From positions 92,200,743 to 92,264,742 of the forward strand of contig OZ020599.1 in the NCBI GenBank assembly GCA_963971535.1: a stretch of DNA of 64,000 bases. The letters are read 5' to 3'. The DNA is from Notolepis coatsorum. Taxonomy: Eukaryota > Chordata > Actinopteri > Aulopiformes > Paralepididae. A program made the position numbers and the translations under genes. Positions 53,071 through 63,944 of this stretch are shown piece by piece. Position 1 is the stretch's first letter; every line of letters starts with the position of its first letter. Below the pieces are notes generated by a model that was not told where the DNA came from, ran no database searches, and worked only from the letters and a program-made list of their open reading frames with translations.

Positions 53071-53403
53071 TGTTAAGAGATATGAATACATGTACTCAGA
53101 GGAATGTATATTACCAAATGTATGTATATGCAGTACTTGTTTATATCACTGGGGAGCGCTGTAGCGTCTTACAGAAAGGACGCACGTAATGACGTCATCA
53201 CGTCATTCTATATATGACCGCGTCAGCGGAGGTGTGTTCTCTCTTCCTATTCTTCTCAGTCTATCGAGGTGTGTGTACACAGGTGCATACCTCCACAAGT
53301 TCTATGCCTATCCCACCAATGTGAAATGGTGAAGTTGTGCTTACTCAATAAACAAGCTAAAGGCTAAAGATATCTCCTTAGACAACGTGTATTTTCTTCT
53401 ACA
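53071..53403 (+). repeat. Copia 3' LTR
   Basis: 333 bp, TGTTAAGAGATATG...TTCTTCTACA, directly after the polypurine tract. It has a TATA-like CTATATATGACC near 53208 and AATAAA near 53347. Confidence 0.8.
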
Positions 53404-53440
53404 TGCAACGCAAGATAAACTGCAATGCTCAACACCTATG

Positions 53441-54381
53441 TGTAGCAGCCTGAATATTCTACTAAGTATTCAGAAGTGCTAACTAACTGTTACTTTCCCT
53501 GTGTGTGTATAAAGTGGGTCTGCCATCTTGGCTAAATACGAACGGTACCTCGTGTATCCACATCAACGTCCATTCAAGTGAACGCTAACAACCAGTGTCT
53601 AAGGGGTACCCCAAACAATATAAGCCGGCTTTAGTGTAGGTTTTATTTTGGTAACGTGGGCCCACATTTGCTTGGTTTCTTTTGTATTTTTATTATTATT
53701 CTTGTTGTTTGAATTCCCAATGTTTCTCTACTTTATGCCTGGGTCTCCCCTAGTACAAGCGGGGTGTTATTAATGTATTGAGCATGCCGTGCCTATGGTG
53801 GGAATAGTGTTCCCCTACATTATCAGTGAGAGCACCCGGTGCCATTCATGAATAAGTGCTATCTGAATAAATCTGAAGTACAACCTGTAACTGATAACCT
53901 GCCCAGGCTTAAATACAAAGTAGATATAATTGGGAGCACTGTGTGTGTGTCTGTTTCTTCCATTTGCTAACCTAACCCCTGGGTAAATACTGTGACTGCA
54001 TAATTATTTAACCCTTACACCCCATTCACAGAATAGCATTTGAAGGGTCTATACAGGTGGTCAAGGAAGGGTACTGTTTACAGGGAAGCCCAATAATACT
54101 ATTGAACTGACAGTCACCGGGTGTGGGAGGGCTGTCGGAGGTACTGGGGGAAGTGAGAGTGTGTGGGGAGCTACTGCTGACCGCCTTGGAAGGCGAGGGA
54201 GACCAGAGTACCATTCCCCAGGTTAGTAAATCCTGGGCCCCATCCACTCCTGCTGCAAGCCCTCCAGAACGACGTTCCGGGCCAAAGACGGGGGTACATA
54301 TAGATCCAATTCTATAGTATCCTGCTACCCAGTGGCTGTGTACTACTACTCCCACAAGCAGGGATAATCCACCCTTCTACA
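53441..54381 (+). repeat. Gypsy 5' LTR
   Basis: 941 bp from TGTAGCAGCCTG to CCCTTCTACA. Its last 145 bases recur at 57025-57169 with very few differences (ATAGTATCC vs ATAGTGTCC; GGGGGTACA vs GGGGATACA). Confidence 0.88.
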
Positions 54382-54400
54382 TTTGGCGTCACGAACAGGA
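54382..54400 (+). other. Gypsy primer binding site
   Basis: TTTGGCGTCACGAACAGGA directly follows the 5' LTR, the expected position and TGG-initiated form. The tRNA was not identified. Confidence 0.6.
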
Positions 54401-54440
54401 TCAACATCCTACTCCACCTTGACAGACCAGTAGAGAGACC

Positions 54441-55523
54441 ATGACGTCCGATGAAGGGACCCGAACCGCGCAGGAGATGGCGGTAAAGATTGAGGAGCTG
54501 CAGGAGAAGTGCCAGACGCAGATGGCACGACTGAAGACACTGGAAGAAACAGTGAAGAAACTGGAACAGAACCAAGGCCGTGAACCCTGCCCGGCCCCCT
54601 CGCAGACCGTGTATGTCCAGCGAGACAGAGACTGCAGCGAGTTCGGCGGGGGAAAGGAGAGAGGGGAGTCGCCGGTGGAGGATTGGATCAGAGAAATACA
54701 GGCCTATTTCAGAAGCCGCAAAGTGCCCGGTGACGACCAGGCGGAGTTCATACAGCAGCACTTAAAGGGCGAAGCTAAGCGGACGGTACGCTTTGCCATG
54801 GAAGGAACGGGCCCAGAGCAAGACGCCCTGTTCCACCTGCTGCAGGGGACGTACGGAGACAAGACCCCAGTCAGTGTCCGCCTGAGGGAGTTCCTCGACC
54901 GCCGACAATCGGACGGGGAGAGCATACGGGAGTTTGCATATGACCTGCAAGAGCGGATGCGGCGCATTCAGGACAGAGACCCCGGACAGGTCCCCGACCC
55001 TGCAGCCCAGCTGCGGGAGCAGTTCGCGCTCGGCCTGAGGGACGAGGCGCTGAGACGGGAGATGAGGAGGCGCGGGAGAGAGGACGGGGAACGGACGTTT
55101 ATCGACCTGATGAAGGAGGCGATAGACTGGTCCGAGGAAGAGATGGTCCTGGGCCCCACGAAGAGTCCCGCCCGAGGCATGATTCACGCCGCCGCCGCAG
55201 AGGGACGCAAGACCCCTCCCCTCACCGACCCCCTCCAGGAGTCGATCCGACAGCTGTTCGCCGGCCAAGAGCGGTTGAGCGCACGCCAGGAACAGTTATT
55301 CCAGGCCTTACACCAAGAGCGAGACACGACCCAGGCGAGACGTGCCCGCAACCTCGCGGGGAATGCCCAGGCGAGAGGAGGACGGGAGGCGGATATGCTA
55401 CGCCTGTCAACAACCGGGCCATATCGCCAGAGATTGCCCCTGCCCCGCAAGCAGGACACGCCCCGCCCCTTCTCCCGCTCCCGAAGCGCAGAGCCTGTGA
55501 CTCCGACCGGAACGGGCAATTGA
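54441..55523 (+). CDS. Gypsy gag
   Basis: 360 codons. N-terminal coiled coil (MAVKIEELQEKCQTQMARLK), capsid-like region (EDWIREIQAYFRSRKV, LREFLDRRQSDGESI, AYDLQERMRRIQ, LREQFALGLRD) as in Ty3/Gypsy-type Gag, and a Gln/Arg-rich end. The expected C-terminal zinc knuckle appears only out of frame near 55395-55440 (CYACQQPGHIARDC read by shifting one base), so a frameshift has replaced the C-terminus. Confidence 0.8.
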   Translation: MTSDEGTRTAQEMAVKIEELQEKCQTQMARLKTLEETVKKLEQNQGREPCPAPSQTVYVQRDRDCSEFGGGKERGESPVEDWIREIQAYFRSRKVPGDDQAEFIQQHLKGEAKRTVRFAMEGTGPEQDALFHLLQGTYGDKTPVSVRLREFLDRRQSDGESIREFAYDLQERMRRIQDRDPGQVPDPAAQLREQFALGLRDEALRREMRRRGREDGERTFIDLMKEAIDWSEEEMVLGPTKSPARGMIHAAAAEGRKTPPLTDPLQESIRQLFAGQERLSARQEQLFQALHQERDTTQARRARNLAGNAQARGGREADMLRLSTTGPYRQRLPLPRKQDTPRPFSRSRSAEPVTPTGTGN

Positions 55524-55599
55524 CGCTGTCGCGACCGGAGCCGACGACCCGGTCGCCGAGAGCCCAGAGGAGCACCAGGTATACGGGGATGCTTCACCC

Positions 55600-55889
55600 T
55601 GGACGTGCAGATAGATGGCGTGGACACCCGCTGCCTATTTGACACTGGAGCCGAGGTGACGATGATGACGGAGAGCCACTTCAAGCGGAACTTCTCAAAA
55701 CAGAAGCTGACCGCCGCCAACTGGATCACCCTCACCGCCGCCAACCGTTTGGAGATCCCTGTGGTGGGGTGCCTGTACGCAGAGGTGAAGTGCTTGGACC
55801 TGACGTTCCCCGGGAAGTGCATATTTGTGGTGAAGGACGATCACTTCCGAGGACCGAGAGAGACGCCATTCCGGGACTCCTGGGGATGA
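55600..55889 (+). pseudogene. Gypsy protease
   Basis: Contains CLFDTGAEVTMM, a retropepsin D-T-G active site, then RLEIPVVGCLYAEVKC. The frame shifts near 55850; the continuation LLGMNVLGG is in the next ORF. Confidence 0.75.
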
Positions 55890-56641
55890 ACGTGCTCGGC
55901 GGAGTAGACGGCCTCTTCAAGGGGATTAAGGGGATGCGTCCCGCCAGTAGCCGCTGGCGCGACGCCGGAAGTGTCGCACTACGTCCGGTGGTGGCGGCCC
56001 TGGAGCAGAGAGAACGGGAGTGTACAGCCCCGGGAAAAATGGGCTATGTGAAGGTGGCCGGCCGAGACCCGGTGGCCATCCCCCCGCACAGCGAGATGAT
56101 CGTCTCGGGCCGCTGCGAGACGTCGGCGGGGATGCGGCGTCCCGTGATGGTTGAGAACACTCCGAGCGCCAACCTGCCCCCCGGCCTCCTGGTAGCAAAC
56201 GTAGTGGCGTATGCCCGGAATGGAAGAGTACCCGTGCGTCTAATGAACCCGACAGACGCCGAGATCGTACTCCAGCCCCGGTCCCGACTGGCGGAACTCC
56301 ACTGCCCCAAACAAGTGCGGTCCAAGGAGAGGGCGACAGTGGAGGAGGTCACCGGGGGATATAGGGTGACGGCGATCGACACCCGAGACCAACCGACACC
56401 GGCGGCGGCCGATGAGAGGACCCGGGAACTTGTCGTGCCCGTTCAGGCGAATCTTGAAGACCTCACCCCGGCCCAAGTACGCCGATTGAACGAGGTACTC
56501 GAGAAACATAAGACGGTGTTCTCTGTTGACGACGGGGATTACGGATACACAACCACGTCACACATTACGTCCCCACCGGAGACGCACACCCCGTCAAGCA
56601 ACGGCACCGCCGGATACCGCCCCACGTCTTCCAGGAGGTGA
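55769..56641 (+). pseudogene. Gypsy protease-RT linker region
   Basis: From about 55865 the frame gives LLGMNVLGGVDGLFKGIKGM, PHSEMIVSGRC, PSANLPPGLLVANVVAYARN, LNEVLEKHKTVFSVDDGDYG and then a frameshift before the RT. These are the usual linker blocks upstream of Ty3/Gypsy RTs. Confidence 0.75.
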
Positions 56642-57025
56642 AACGGCACGTGCAGGACCTGGTGGACCAAGGCGTACTCGTGGAAAGCTGTAGTCCATGG
56701 GCGTCCCCGGCCGTGATCGTCATCAAGAAGGATGGCTCCGTGCGGTTCTGTTGCGACTACCGCCGCTTGAACAATGTGACGCACCGGGACGCGTACCCTC
56801 TACCCCGAATAGAGGAGTCCCTAGACGCCCTGGGGCAGGCCCGGATCTTCTCTTCCCTCGACCTCACGGCAGGTTACTTCCAAGTGGCGGTGAAGGAGGA
56901 AGACCAGGAGAAGACGGCCGTCACGACGCCCTTCGGCCTCTATCAGTGGACCTGTATGCCCTTTGGGCTGTGCAACGCCCCGGCGACGTTTCAGCGGTTG
57001 ATGACCGCAGTACTAGGGGACCTGG
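56638..57025 (+). pseudogene. Gypsy reverse transcriptase, truncated
   Basis: KRHVQDLVDQGVLVESCSPW, VIVIKKDGSVRFCCDYRRLN, FSSLDLTAGYFQVAV (first catalytic Asp) and MPFGLCNAPATFQRLMTAVL are present; the YxDD motif and everything after it are missing. The frame runs on into LTR sequence to a stop at 57105, so the last about 27 codons are LTR, not protein. Confidence 0.88.
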
Positions 57026-57169
57026 CCCCATCCACTCCTGCTGCAAGCCCTCCAGAACGACGTTCCGGGCCAAAGACGGGGATACATATAGATCCAATTC
57101 TATAGTGTCCTGCTACCCAGTGGCTGTGTACTACTACTCCCACAAGCAGGGATAATCCACCCTTCTACA
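57025..57169 (+). repeat. Gypsy 3' LTR remnant
   Basis: The last 145 bases of the LTR, joined directly to RT coding sequence. Confidence 0.9.
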
Positions 57170-57806
<637 letters not shown>

Positions 57807-58869
57807 ATTGATTGATTGAAAACTTTATTAACAGATTGCAGAATGGGTACAGTACAGTACAGCTCAATACATACAATTGTTAAGGGGATGCAGACCTCTT
57901 GTTTACACCAGGGTCCCCCATTTTCAATTCATCGTAACATGACATACATGACATACCGATAGACAGTACTGCTACATCTATACATTTATGACATACCAGA
58001 TTTGCAAATACAGTACTGTTTGTGATACAAAAAGAGTCCAGAAAAAAGAGTATATACATTTGACGTAGAAACTGTACATTGGATTGGGTAGGTGGGGGTG
58101 GGGGGGACTGTACATTGGAGGTGGTTGGGTGGGTGGGGGGGGGGGGTTGGGTAGGAGTGGGGGGGAGGTTGGGTAGGAGGGGTGGGTGGGGGACACTGTA
58201 CAACTGTACAAACAAAACTGTACATTGGAATATTGACAAGACCATACTTGGTAATTTACTCTACATTGGAGGGGGTTGTGTTCGGACATTTACAGGGGCC
58301 AGTTTCGAGTTGCAGTCTCCCTTAGGTGTTTTTTGAAAGTGTTTTTGAAAGTGGGTAGTGATTCACATTCCTTTACAGCTTTGGGTAGGGCGTTCCACAT
58401 TGATGTGGCATAATTGTGAAACGTGTTTAGTCCCTTGTTTGAGCCGAATCTGGGTTTAACATGATTTGTGGAGCTCCCTCTGGTGTTGTGATCGTGGTAT
58501 TCACTGACCTTTGGGAAGTATTTTGACATGTACATGGGTACCTTGGTCGTGTAGTGTATCTTGTAGACCAGGCCCATTGCAAGTTGCTGTACTCTGTCGT
58601 CTACTCTAAGCCATCCTAGGTTGTCAAAGTGGGCAGGGGTGAGGTGGGTTCTAGGAGTAAGGTCAAGCAGTAGTCTGACCAGTTTGTTTTGAGATGTTTG
58701 TAATTTTGTTTTTAGCGCCTTTGAGGTGCTTTGGTACCATGAGGTGCAAGCATAGTCGTAGTACCCTTGAATGAGTGCTCCTGCCAGAGTCTTCAGGGTA
58801 TTCTTGTTTACCAGTGAGGAGATCCGGTACAAGAATCGAGTTCGTTGGTTGAGTTTTTTTATTACATTG
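57807..58869 (-). mobile_element. Rex1-like LINE, interrupted by a BEL element
   Basis: TTGATTGATTG tail, 3' UTR with GT/G-rich blocks (58078-58195), and frame 58290-58832 (180 codons) ending NWPL: MYRISSLVNKNTLKTLAGAL, YYDYACTSWYQSTSKAL, HLTPAHFDNLGWLRVDDRV. At 58869 (ATTACATTG) the BEL LTR begins. Confidence 0.85.
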
Positions 58870-60092
58870 TGTAACTGAGGGGTACAATTCCCTGACTGTA
58901 TTAATCAAGTATTAGTATCATTAAACTACTACCGTCTTATGTACATTACTGGCCAATACCGTACACAGGTATATGATGCGAACTTCTCCACAATAACACG
59001 GTTTCCACACAAATACTCGTTTAGAATATTTATTACAGATAAGAATACAAATATACGTTACTTTGTTGCGCTTATAAGGCAAAGAATGTGCGTAGGCAAG
59101 TCAATACTGAATATTAGGAATTAGATCTAGGGATATTCTGGGAAGGGGGGTATACTACCGGTTGTAAGCCAGCAGGGGGAGGCAATGCTCTATGAAAGTC
59201 AATGGTTCCACAGGGCTTCAGCAAGGCACCTGGAGACGGTGTATTACTCCCTGCTCCGCGGGGAAAAGCAGCCGCTGTAATTCCAGTATGCAGCAGCACA
59301 AGGGGAAGCCGTGGAGTCTCTGCTCCAACAGAGACGGGCTCGAGTGATGTCCCCACGGGCCGGTGTAGATCCCACAGCAGTGGGTGTTGACGGTTCTCTG
59401 CTCCAGCAGCCACAGTCAAGGCAATGAAGAATAATAATAATCCTGCCGGAAAGGCTCTGCAATCACCGGGGTAAATCCTCCGTGGTGCGCGGTGGTCCAC
59501 GGTTGAACTTGACGTTACTACTATCCTATTAGCATGCGGCAATAAGTGCTCTATGTAGACGCACAATTACTCACTTCACGTGGTCTTTGACTCGTAATGA
59601 AGGCTTTTACTAGTAAGTAGCGAACGATACGTTAAACAAACGTAGTAGGATAAACACGACTCTATTTGAGGCAATACGAGCCCTGCTGTACCGCACGTTG
59701 CGTAGTGGGTAAGGCTTTACTTGGTAACTGAACCAGACTGAACTGAAGGCGAACTGAAAAGGAAGTTCTGTATTCGCTGGTCATATTTATACGTACGGTG
59801 GACAAATAGTGCCGCTCTGCTTTCGGTAGCCGTATTCATGGGCAGAAGCGGGCATGTTAAGACAAGTCATGTCGGTAGCTTTCAAGTCAGCTTTAGGGGG
59901 TAAGTCACTGGCGCCTAGGGGATCGCTTCCAATAGGAGAACGAATATTATGGTCTGTCCTGTACCAGGTAAAGGGATATTCCGTGTATATGTACAAAGAA
60001 TATACAAGGGATATCAAACGATATACAAATATTATACATGGGATCTCAGGCAATAAATATATATATTCGGTTTAATCTGACCCTTTGTAACA
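58870..60092 (-). repeat. Second BEL 3' LTR
   Basis: 1223 bp, starts TGTAACTGAGGGGTACAATT and ends TTTGTAACA on plus. The ends are shared with the first BEL LTR but the middle differs, so it is a related subfamily. Confidence 0.88.
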
Positions 60093-60104
60093 GCCGCCCC
60101 CTAA
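60093..60104 (-). other. Second BEL polypurine tract
   Basis: On the minus strand, TTAGGGGGCGGC abuts the LTR, as in the first BEL. Confidence 0.65.
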
Positions 60105-60211
60105 TTAGTCCCACCTAATTAGCTAAGCAGAGACAGATTAACCGCACTGTCCACTACTCAATGTCCGTTGTGAGGGTAGGCAGGTCACAAAGTCAGGGGT
60201 CATGGTCGTCA

Positions 60212-61306
60212 TTAGGCGAGTCGGGGAGCCTTGGCGACTCTATCAGCCTCGCCACGGGTCGGTTGTAGATCCGCCCTTGGCCGAGCACTTCTGCCACTCT
60301 GACCTTTCCGTCGGCACCAGTGGTCACTTTGCTTACGTGGCCGGCCGGCCACGCAGCTCGGGGTAGTGACTGGTCTATGGTCATGACGACTGGACGGGAT
60401 GAAGGGGGGCTTAGGAGGAAGCGGGCCTGAGACTGCTTTGATTTGTGCTTGGCTGTGCTTTCTCCTCCTCCGTCTGTTTCTCTTGTTTGCTCTGTACCCC
60501 GTCTGAGGAGGGGCCGGTCCCGGCCGCCCCGTCAAGGAGTCGCTTGGGGTGCTGGGTTCGAGGTCAGCCACGTCTGGAGCGCAGCTGAGGGGGGTGGAGT
60601 TCCGAACTCCCTCTGGTGCCCACGGTTCTCTCACGGGCCTCTCGCTTAATGTCAATAGCCTCTGCTGTACGGGGGAGAGGCCGGTGTCGCTCGCCTCTGT
60701 GTGTAGGCAGCGTGTAGACGTGGGTTGACTGTCAAGTCCGTAGAGGGGGCCCTGGAGCGTCCATCCCAGTCGGGTCTGAACCGCGACTGGGCATCCTTTA
60801 GGTCCGACGTGGGCCGCCTCAATTGGGAGAATGAGGTCCGCGTGGTCGGAGCCGATGAGCAGGGTCGGTGTGGCGCCGTCGATAAGCGGTATAGGTAGTT
60901 GACGTAGGTGCACATACTTAGCCATCAGCTGTGGGATGGGGTAGGTGTACTGAGACAGGCCTATGTCGTGGCTAGTGAAGACGTTAGTTATACTATACTG
61001 CTTCTCGGGCTGGTCCACCGCTGCTATCTTGAAGGAGACCCTTTCACCCGTTATGGTCTTCTGGTCCCTTCTGATGGTGCGTATGGTCAAGGTATCTTTG
61101 ACACCCCGCAGGCCCAACTGGGCTGCTGCGGAAGCGAGGAGGAGAGTCTTTTCAGACCCATCGTCCAGGACGGCGTAAGTGTCCAGGACCTTGTCCTCGT
61201 GGCTCAGGAGCACTCTGACCACTTTGAGGAGCACACGGGGGGTCCCGCTATGCTGGTCAATGTGGAGCACTCCTGTTGGTTGGTTGCCTTCTGGTGGGCT
61301 CCGCAC
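60212..61306 (-). pseudogene. Second BEL protease joined to integrase C-terminus
   Basis: 364 codons: retropepsin site AVLDDGSEKTLL and LPIPLIDGATPTLLIGSDHA, then LQGPLYGLDSQP and LLTLSERPVREPWAPEG. It switches directly to a distorted integrase-C-terminal-like block (PDVADLEPSTPSD, TGYRANKRNRRRRRKHSQ). The expected stop between gag-pro and pol in the first BEL is TTG here. RT and integrase catalytic residues are absent. Confidence 0.8.
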
Positions 61307-63552
61307 CGTGCTGCGTGGTAAGCGGCGCCCGCCTGGGCCGCCCCTGCGTGGTAAGCGGCGCCCGCCTGGGCCGCCTCACGCCACTGGTCCACTTGGACGG
61401 GGTTCAGTGTCTTATATTCGGCGCACTGTGCCAGCCAGTGTCCGCCGTCGCAGTAGGTACAGTAGGGAGCGGTCTGGTGGCTCTTCGGTACTGGTGCCAC
61501 CGCCTCGGCATGGTACATTACCGCGACGGGCCCACTCTGTTGTCCTGGCTGACGCCTGTTGATGTCGTGCAGGACCTCCAGGTGGGTGCCACCGCACCTG
61601 CTGCACTTCTTCTTCAAGCGGCACTCAGCTGCTAGGTGGCTGCGCGCGCAGCGGAAGCAGCGGCGGTGGTCCTTGACCCACTGACTCACATCATCCGTGG
61701 TCAGCTTCTTGAAATCTTCGCACTGATACAGCCGATGTTCTCCCTCGCAGTACTGGCACTCAATCTTCCACTGGTCCTCTTTCGTCGAGGGGGTGTTGTG
61801 GTTCTTGTGTGGTGCTGATTCGGCTTGGTGCATAACGGTCACCAACCGGCGGTTATCCGTTTGTCCCCGAGGTCCGAGTCTTGGGCTTGGTCCACTCCAT
61901 ACGAACGTGTCGAGTCGTAGGCTACTGACCTCTCTGGCGAGGAACTCAGATAGGTCTAGGAGGGATGCCTCTGGACCGTTGGGGTCGCGGTAGTCTCTCT
62001 GCCGCCTGAAGCGCTCTTGTCGGGCGGGAGGGAGCTTCTCTAATATCCTCTCTACGTTGGAGTTAGCGTACAGTTCGTAGATACCCTTTTCCTTTTGGGA
62101 CCCCAGCATCCCTACCAGGGACTGTACCTTGATAGACAGGTCATCTAATGCTCTGTTGTCTCTGGCTGGGGGGAGACGGTCAATGTCTCTTATCTCCTGT
62201 ATCACGTAGTCCCATACGCGTCCATACCGTTGGTCGAGTGCTGCTAGAGCCGCTGTGTATGGGGTAGTAGAGTTGGCATAGGCCAGCGCTATATTGTGCG
62301 CTCGGGGCACCTTGAGGTGCTTCAATAGGGTAGCATACTTGTGGCGTTCATCAGCTACATCAACCATCATTGTCTCTAAGCACATCCGTAGCTCCGTGTA
62401 CTGTGCTCGGTTCTCATGGGTGAAGTCTGGAAACGTCGGTGCGCCAAGGTACGATGTCATGGATGACTGGCACATCGGTGAGCGTTGGGGAAGAGGCCTC
62501 CTAGGCGAGTCTCCCCGTGCGTGTCGTCTTGGGCTGGTACTTGGTGGGTACCGAAGGTCGGGTACCCAGGTGCTGTCCCTCGGGGCTGGCGGTGCGTCAA
62601 ACTCACCCGTGAGTTGAGTCGGGGGTTTGTAGCGCAGGGCCTCGGGGCTGACTTCTGGGCTGTACTGGACCTCCTGGTCCAGAGTACGTTGCTGCTGGTC
62701 GGGGCTGTACTGGGCCTCCTGGGCCAGAGTACGTTGCTGCTGGTCGGCTTGACATTCCTCCTCTTCCTCCTCCTCTTCCTCTGCTAGGACCTGGAGTCTT
62801 CTGTGCAGTCTCTCGGCGTGGTCCGATTCTTCCCGGTTGCTGGGTCTCGTATGGACCGGCCGGGAAGGGGGTTCGGAGACGTGGACAGGATCCTCCTGTT
62901 GGCGGGGTCCCGGGTCGCTTCGTCGGGTAGGGGAATGTGTCCTAGACCCGTGTCTTGACGATCTCTGAGAGCTCCGTGTGGAGTGAGGGGGTGTCGCCAT
63001 GGCAACCAGTTTGTCCATCAGCTCCGCCTGCAGCCGGTCGCGCTCTGCCTCGCGCTGGGCATGGGCGGCGTCGCGCGCTGCTTCGCGCTGGGCATTGGCG
63101 ACGTCGCGCTGCGCATTGGCGCTGGCCTGGGCAGCGTCGCGCTGTGCGTTGGCGGCGTCGCGCTGGGCATGTGCGACGTCGCGCTGTGCATTGGCGGCGG
63201 CGTGCTGTGCATCGGCGCGGCTTCTCTCAATGTTCTCTTCTGTCTGGAGGCGTCTGGTCTCCAGTCTTATGCGGTCGTCTTCACTCCTTTGTTGCGCCTG
63301 GAAGCGCTCTCGCTCGCCTGCAAAATGTTCGCGCTCGCACATCTGTTGCGCTTGAAGTCGATCGCGTTCGGTGGAGGCTGCCAGGGTGGCGATGAGTGCT
63401 TGCGCCAGCATCTTGTCCGCCGCGCTGGGGGAAGACGCCGTTCGGGGCGATCGGCTCCCGGCAGTACTTGTTGGAGATCCGTTCTCCTGTTGCGCACCGA
63501 GGAGATCCATCTCCTGGGTGCGCGTCTCTTCTTGTGGTGAGTCGGGTTCCAT
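61204..63552 (-). CDS. Second BEL gag
   Basis: 782 codons: an acidic N-terminus, a coiled coil made of repeated AQRDVA/AQRDAA heptad-like units (about residues 110-175), capsid-like LRMCLETMMVDVADERHK and LKVPRAHNIALAY, and zinc knuckles CFRCARSHLAAEC and CSRCGGTHLEVLH plus an extra CTYCDGGHWLAQC. A further CQYCEGEHRLYQC makes four Cys/His clusters. It shifts frame before the protease. Confidence 0.88.
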   Translation of the reverse strand: MEPDSPQEETRTQEMDLLGAQQENGSPTSTAGSRSPRTASSPSAADKMLAQALIATLAASTERDRLQAQQMCEREHFAGERERFQAQQRSEDDRIRLETRRLQTEENIERSRADAQHAAANAQRDVAHAQRDAANAQRDAAQASANAQRDVANAQREAARDAAHAQREAERDRLQAELMDKLVAMATPPHSTRSSQRSSRHGSRTHSPTRRSDPGPRQQEDPVHVSEPPSRPVHTRPSNREESDHAERLHRRLQVLAEEEEEEEEECQADQQQRTLAQEAQYSPDQQQRTLDQEVQYSPEVSPEALRYKPPTQLTGEFDAPPAPRDSTWVPDLRYPPSTSPRRHARGDSPRRPLPQRSPMCQSSMTSYLGAPTFPDFTHENRAQYTELRMCLETMMVDVADERHKYATLLKHLKVPRAHNIALAYANSTTPYTAALAALDQRYGRVWDYVIQEIRDIDRLPPARDNRALDDLSIKVQSLVGMLGSQKEKGIYELYANSNVERILEKLPPARQERFRRQRDYRDPNGPEASLLDLSEFLAREVSSLRLDTFVWSGPSPRLGPRGQTDNRRLVTVMHQAESAPHKNHNTPSTKEDQWKIECQYCEGEHRLYQCEDFKKLTTDDVSQWVKDHRRCFRCARSHLAAECRLKKKCSRCGGTHLEVLHDINRRQPGQQSGPVAVMYHAEAVAPVPKSHQTAPYCTYCDGGHWLAQCAEYKTLNPVQVDQWREAAQAGAAYHAGAAQAGAAYHAARCGAHQKATNQQECSTLTSIAGPPVCSSKWSECS

Positions 63553-63662
63553 CCCGGGAGGGCTTTCTTTATCCTGGAGCGCTCCGGGGACTACCTCGTC
63601 GGCGTTGTCGGGGGATAAAGTCGTGTCAGTTCCCTCCTGGTCCCCACCGTGAGCTTGGTCAG

Positions 63663-63884
63663 TTACATTAGAACCACTAGGGCCTCTGTTGGCGGGGTAG
63701 CCTGGTTGGTAGGGTCGGACATAATTTTACTATCCGCTTTAGTTATTTTATCCGTATCTAATTTCCCTTTAAAGCTAGGTATTGGACTGACAGAGTATGC
63801 CTCTAGATAGGGAGGTGGCTGCCGTCTGCGCTGCGGGCGATCTAGCTTAGGAGAACCGTTTGTGGAGTGTTCGTCATCGGCCAT
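63663..63884 (-). CDS. Second BEL gag N-terminus
   Basis: Starts MADDEHSTNGSPKLDRPQRR and contains PPPYLEAYSV, matching PQYLEAYAV of the first BEL. A frame change between 63663 and 63552 separates it from the main gag frame. Confidence 0.8.
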   Translation of the reverse strand: MADDEHSTNGSPKLDRPQRRRQPPPYLEAYSVSPIPSFKGKLDTDKITKADSKIMSDPTNQATPPTEALVVLM

Positions 63885-63928
63885 GTCAATATTAATATTA
63901 TATTAATATTACGCTAATTATTATCCGG

Positions 63929-63942
63929 GGCTCGAAGGACCA
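63929..63942 (-). other. Second BEL primer binding site, tRNA-Tyr type
   Basis: The minus strand reads TGGTCCTTCGAGCC, complementary to the tRNA-Tyr 3' end over 14 bases; the next bases (CCGG) differ from the first BEL. Confidence 0.8.
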
Positions 63943-63944
63943 AT

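Larger units (their letters stand above)
52331..53403 (+). mobile_element. Ty1/Copia retrotransposon 3' remnant
   Basis: RT/RNase H coding sequence, polypurine tract (CAAGTGGGGG, 53061-53070) and one LTR. Everything 5' of the last RT part is replaced by the ATA microsatellite. Confidence 0.85.
53441..57169 (+). mobile_element. Ty3/Gypsy retrotransposon, internally deleted, 4-bp TSD TATG
   Basis: 5' LTR 53441-54381, primer site, gag, protease, and the RT start; then a jump straight into the LTR at about 57025. The RNase H, integrase and the LTR's first 800 bases are gone. TATG is repeated at 53437-53440 and 57170-57173. The junction shares GGCCCCATCCACTCC with the intact LTR, consistent with deletion by short homology. 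Confidence 0.9.

Noticed and set aside
57024..57105. C-terminal extension of the Gypsy RT
   Set aside because: These codons are LTR sequence, identical in content to 54236-54315.
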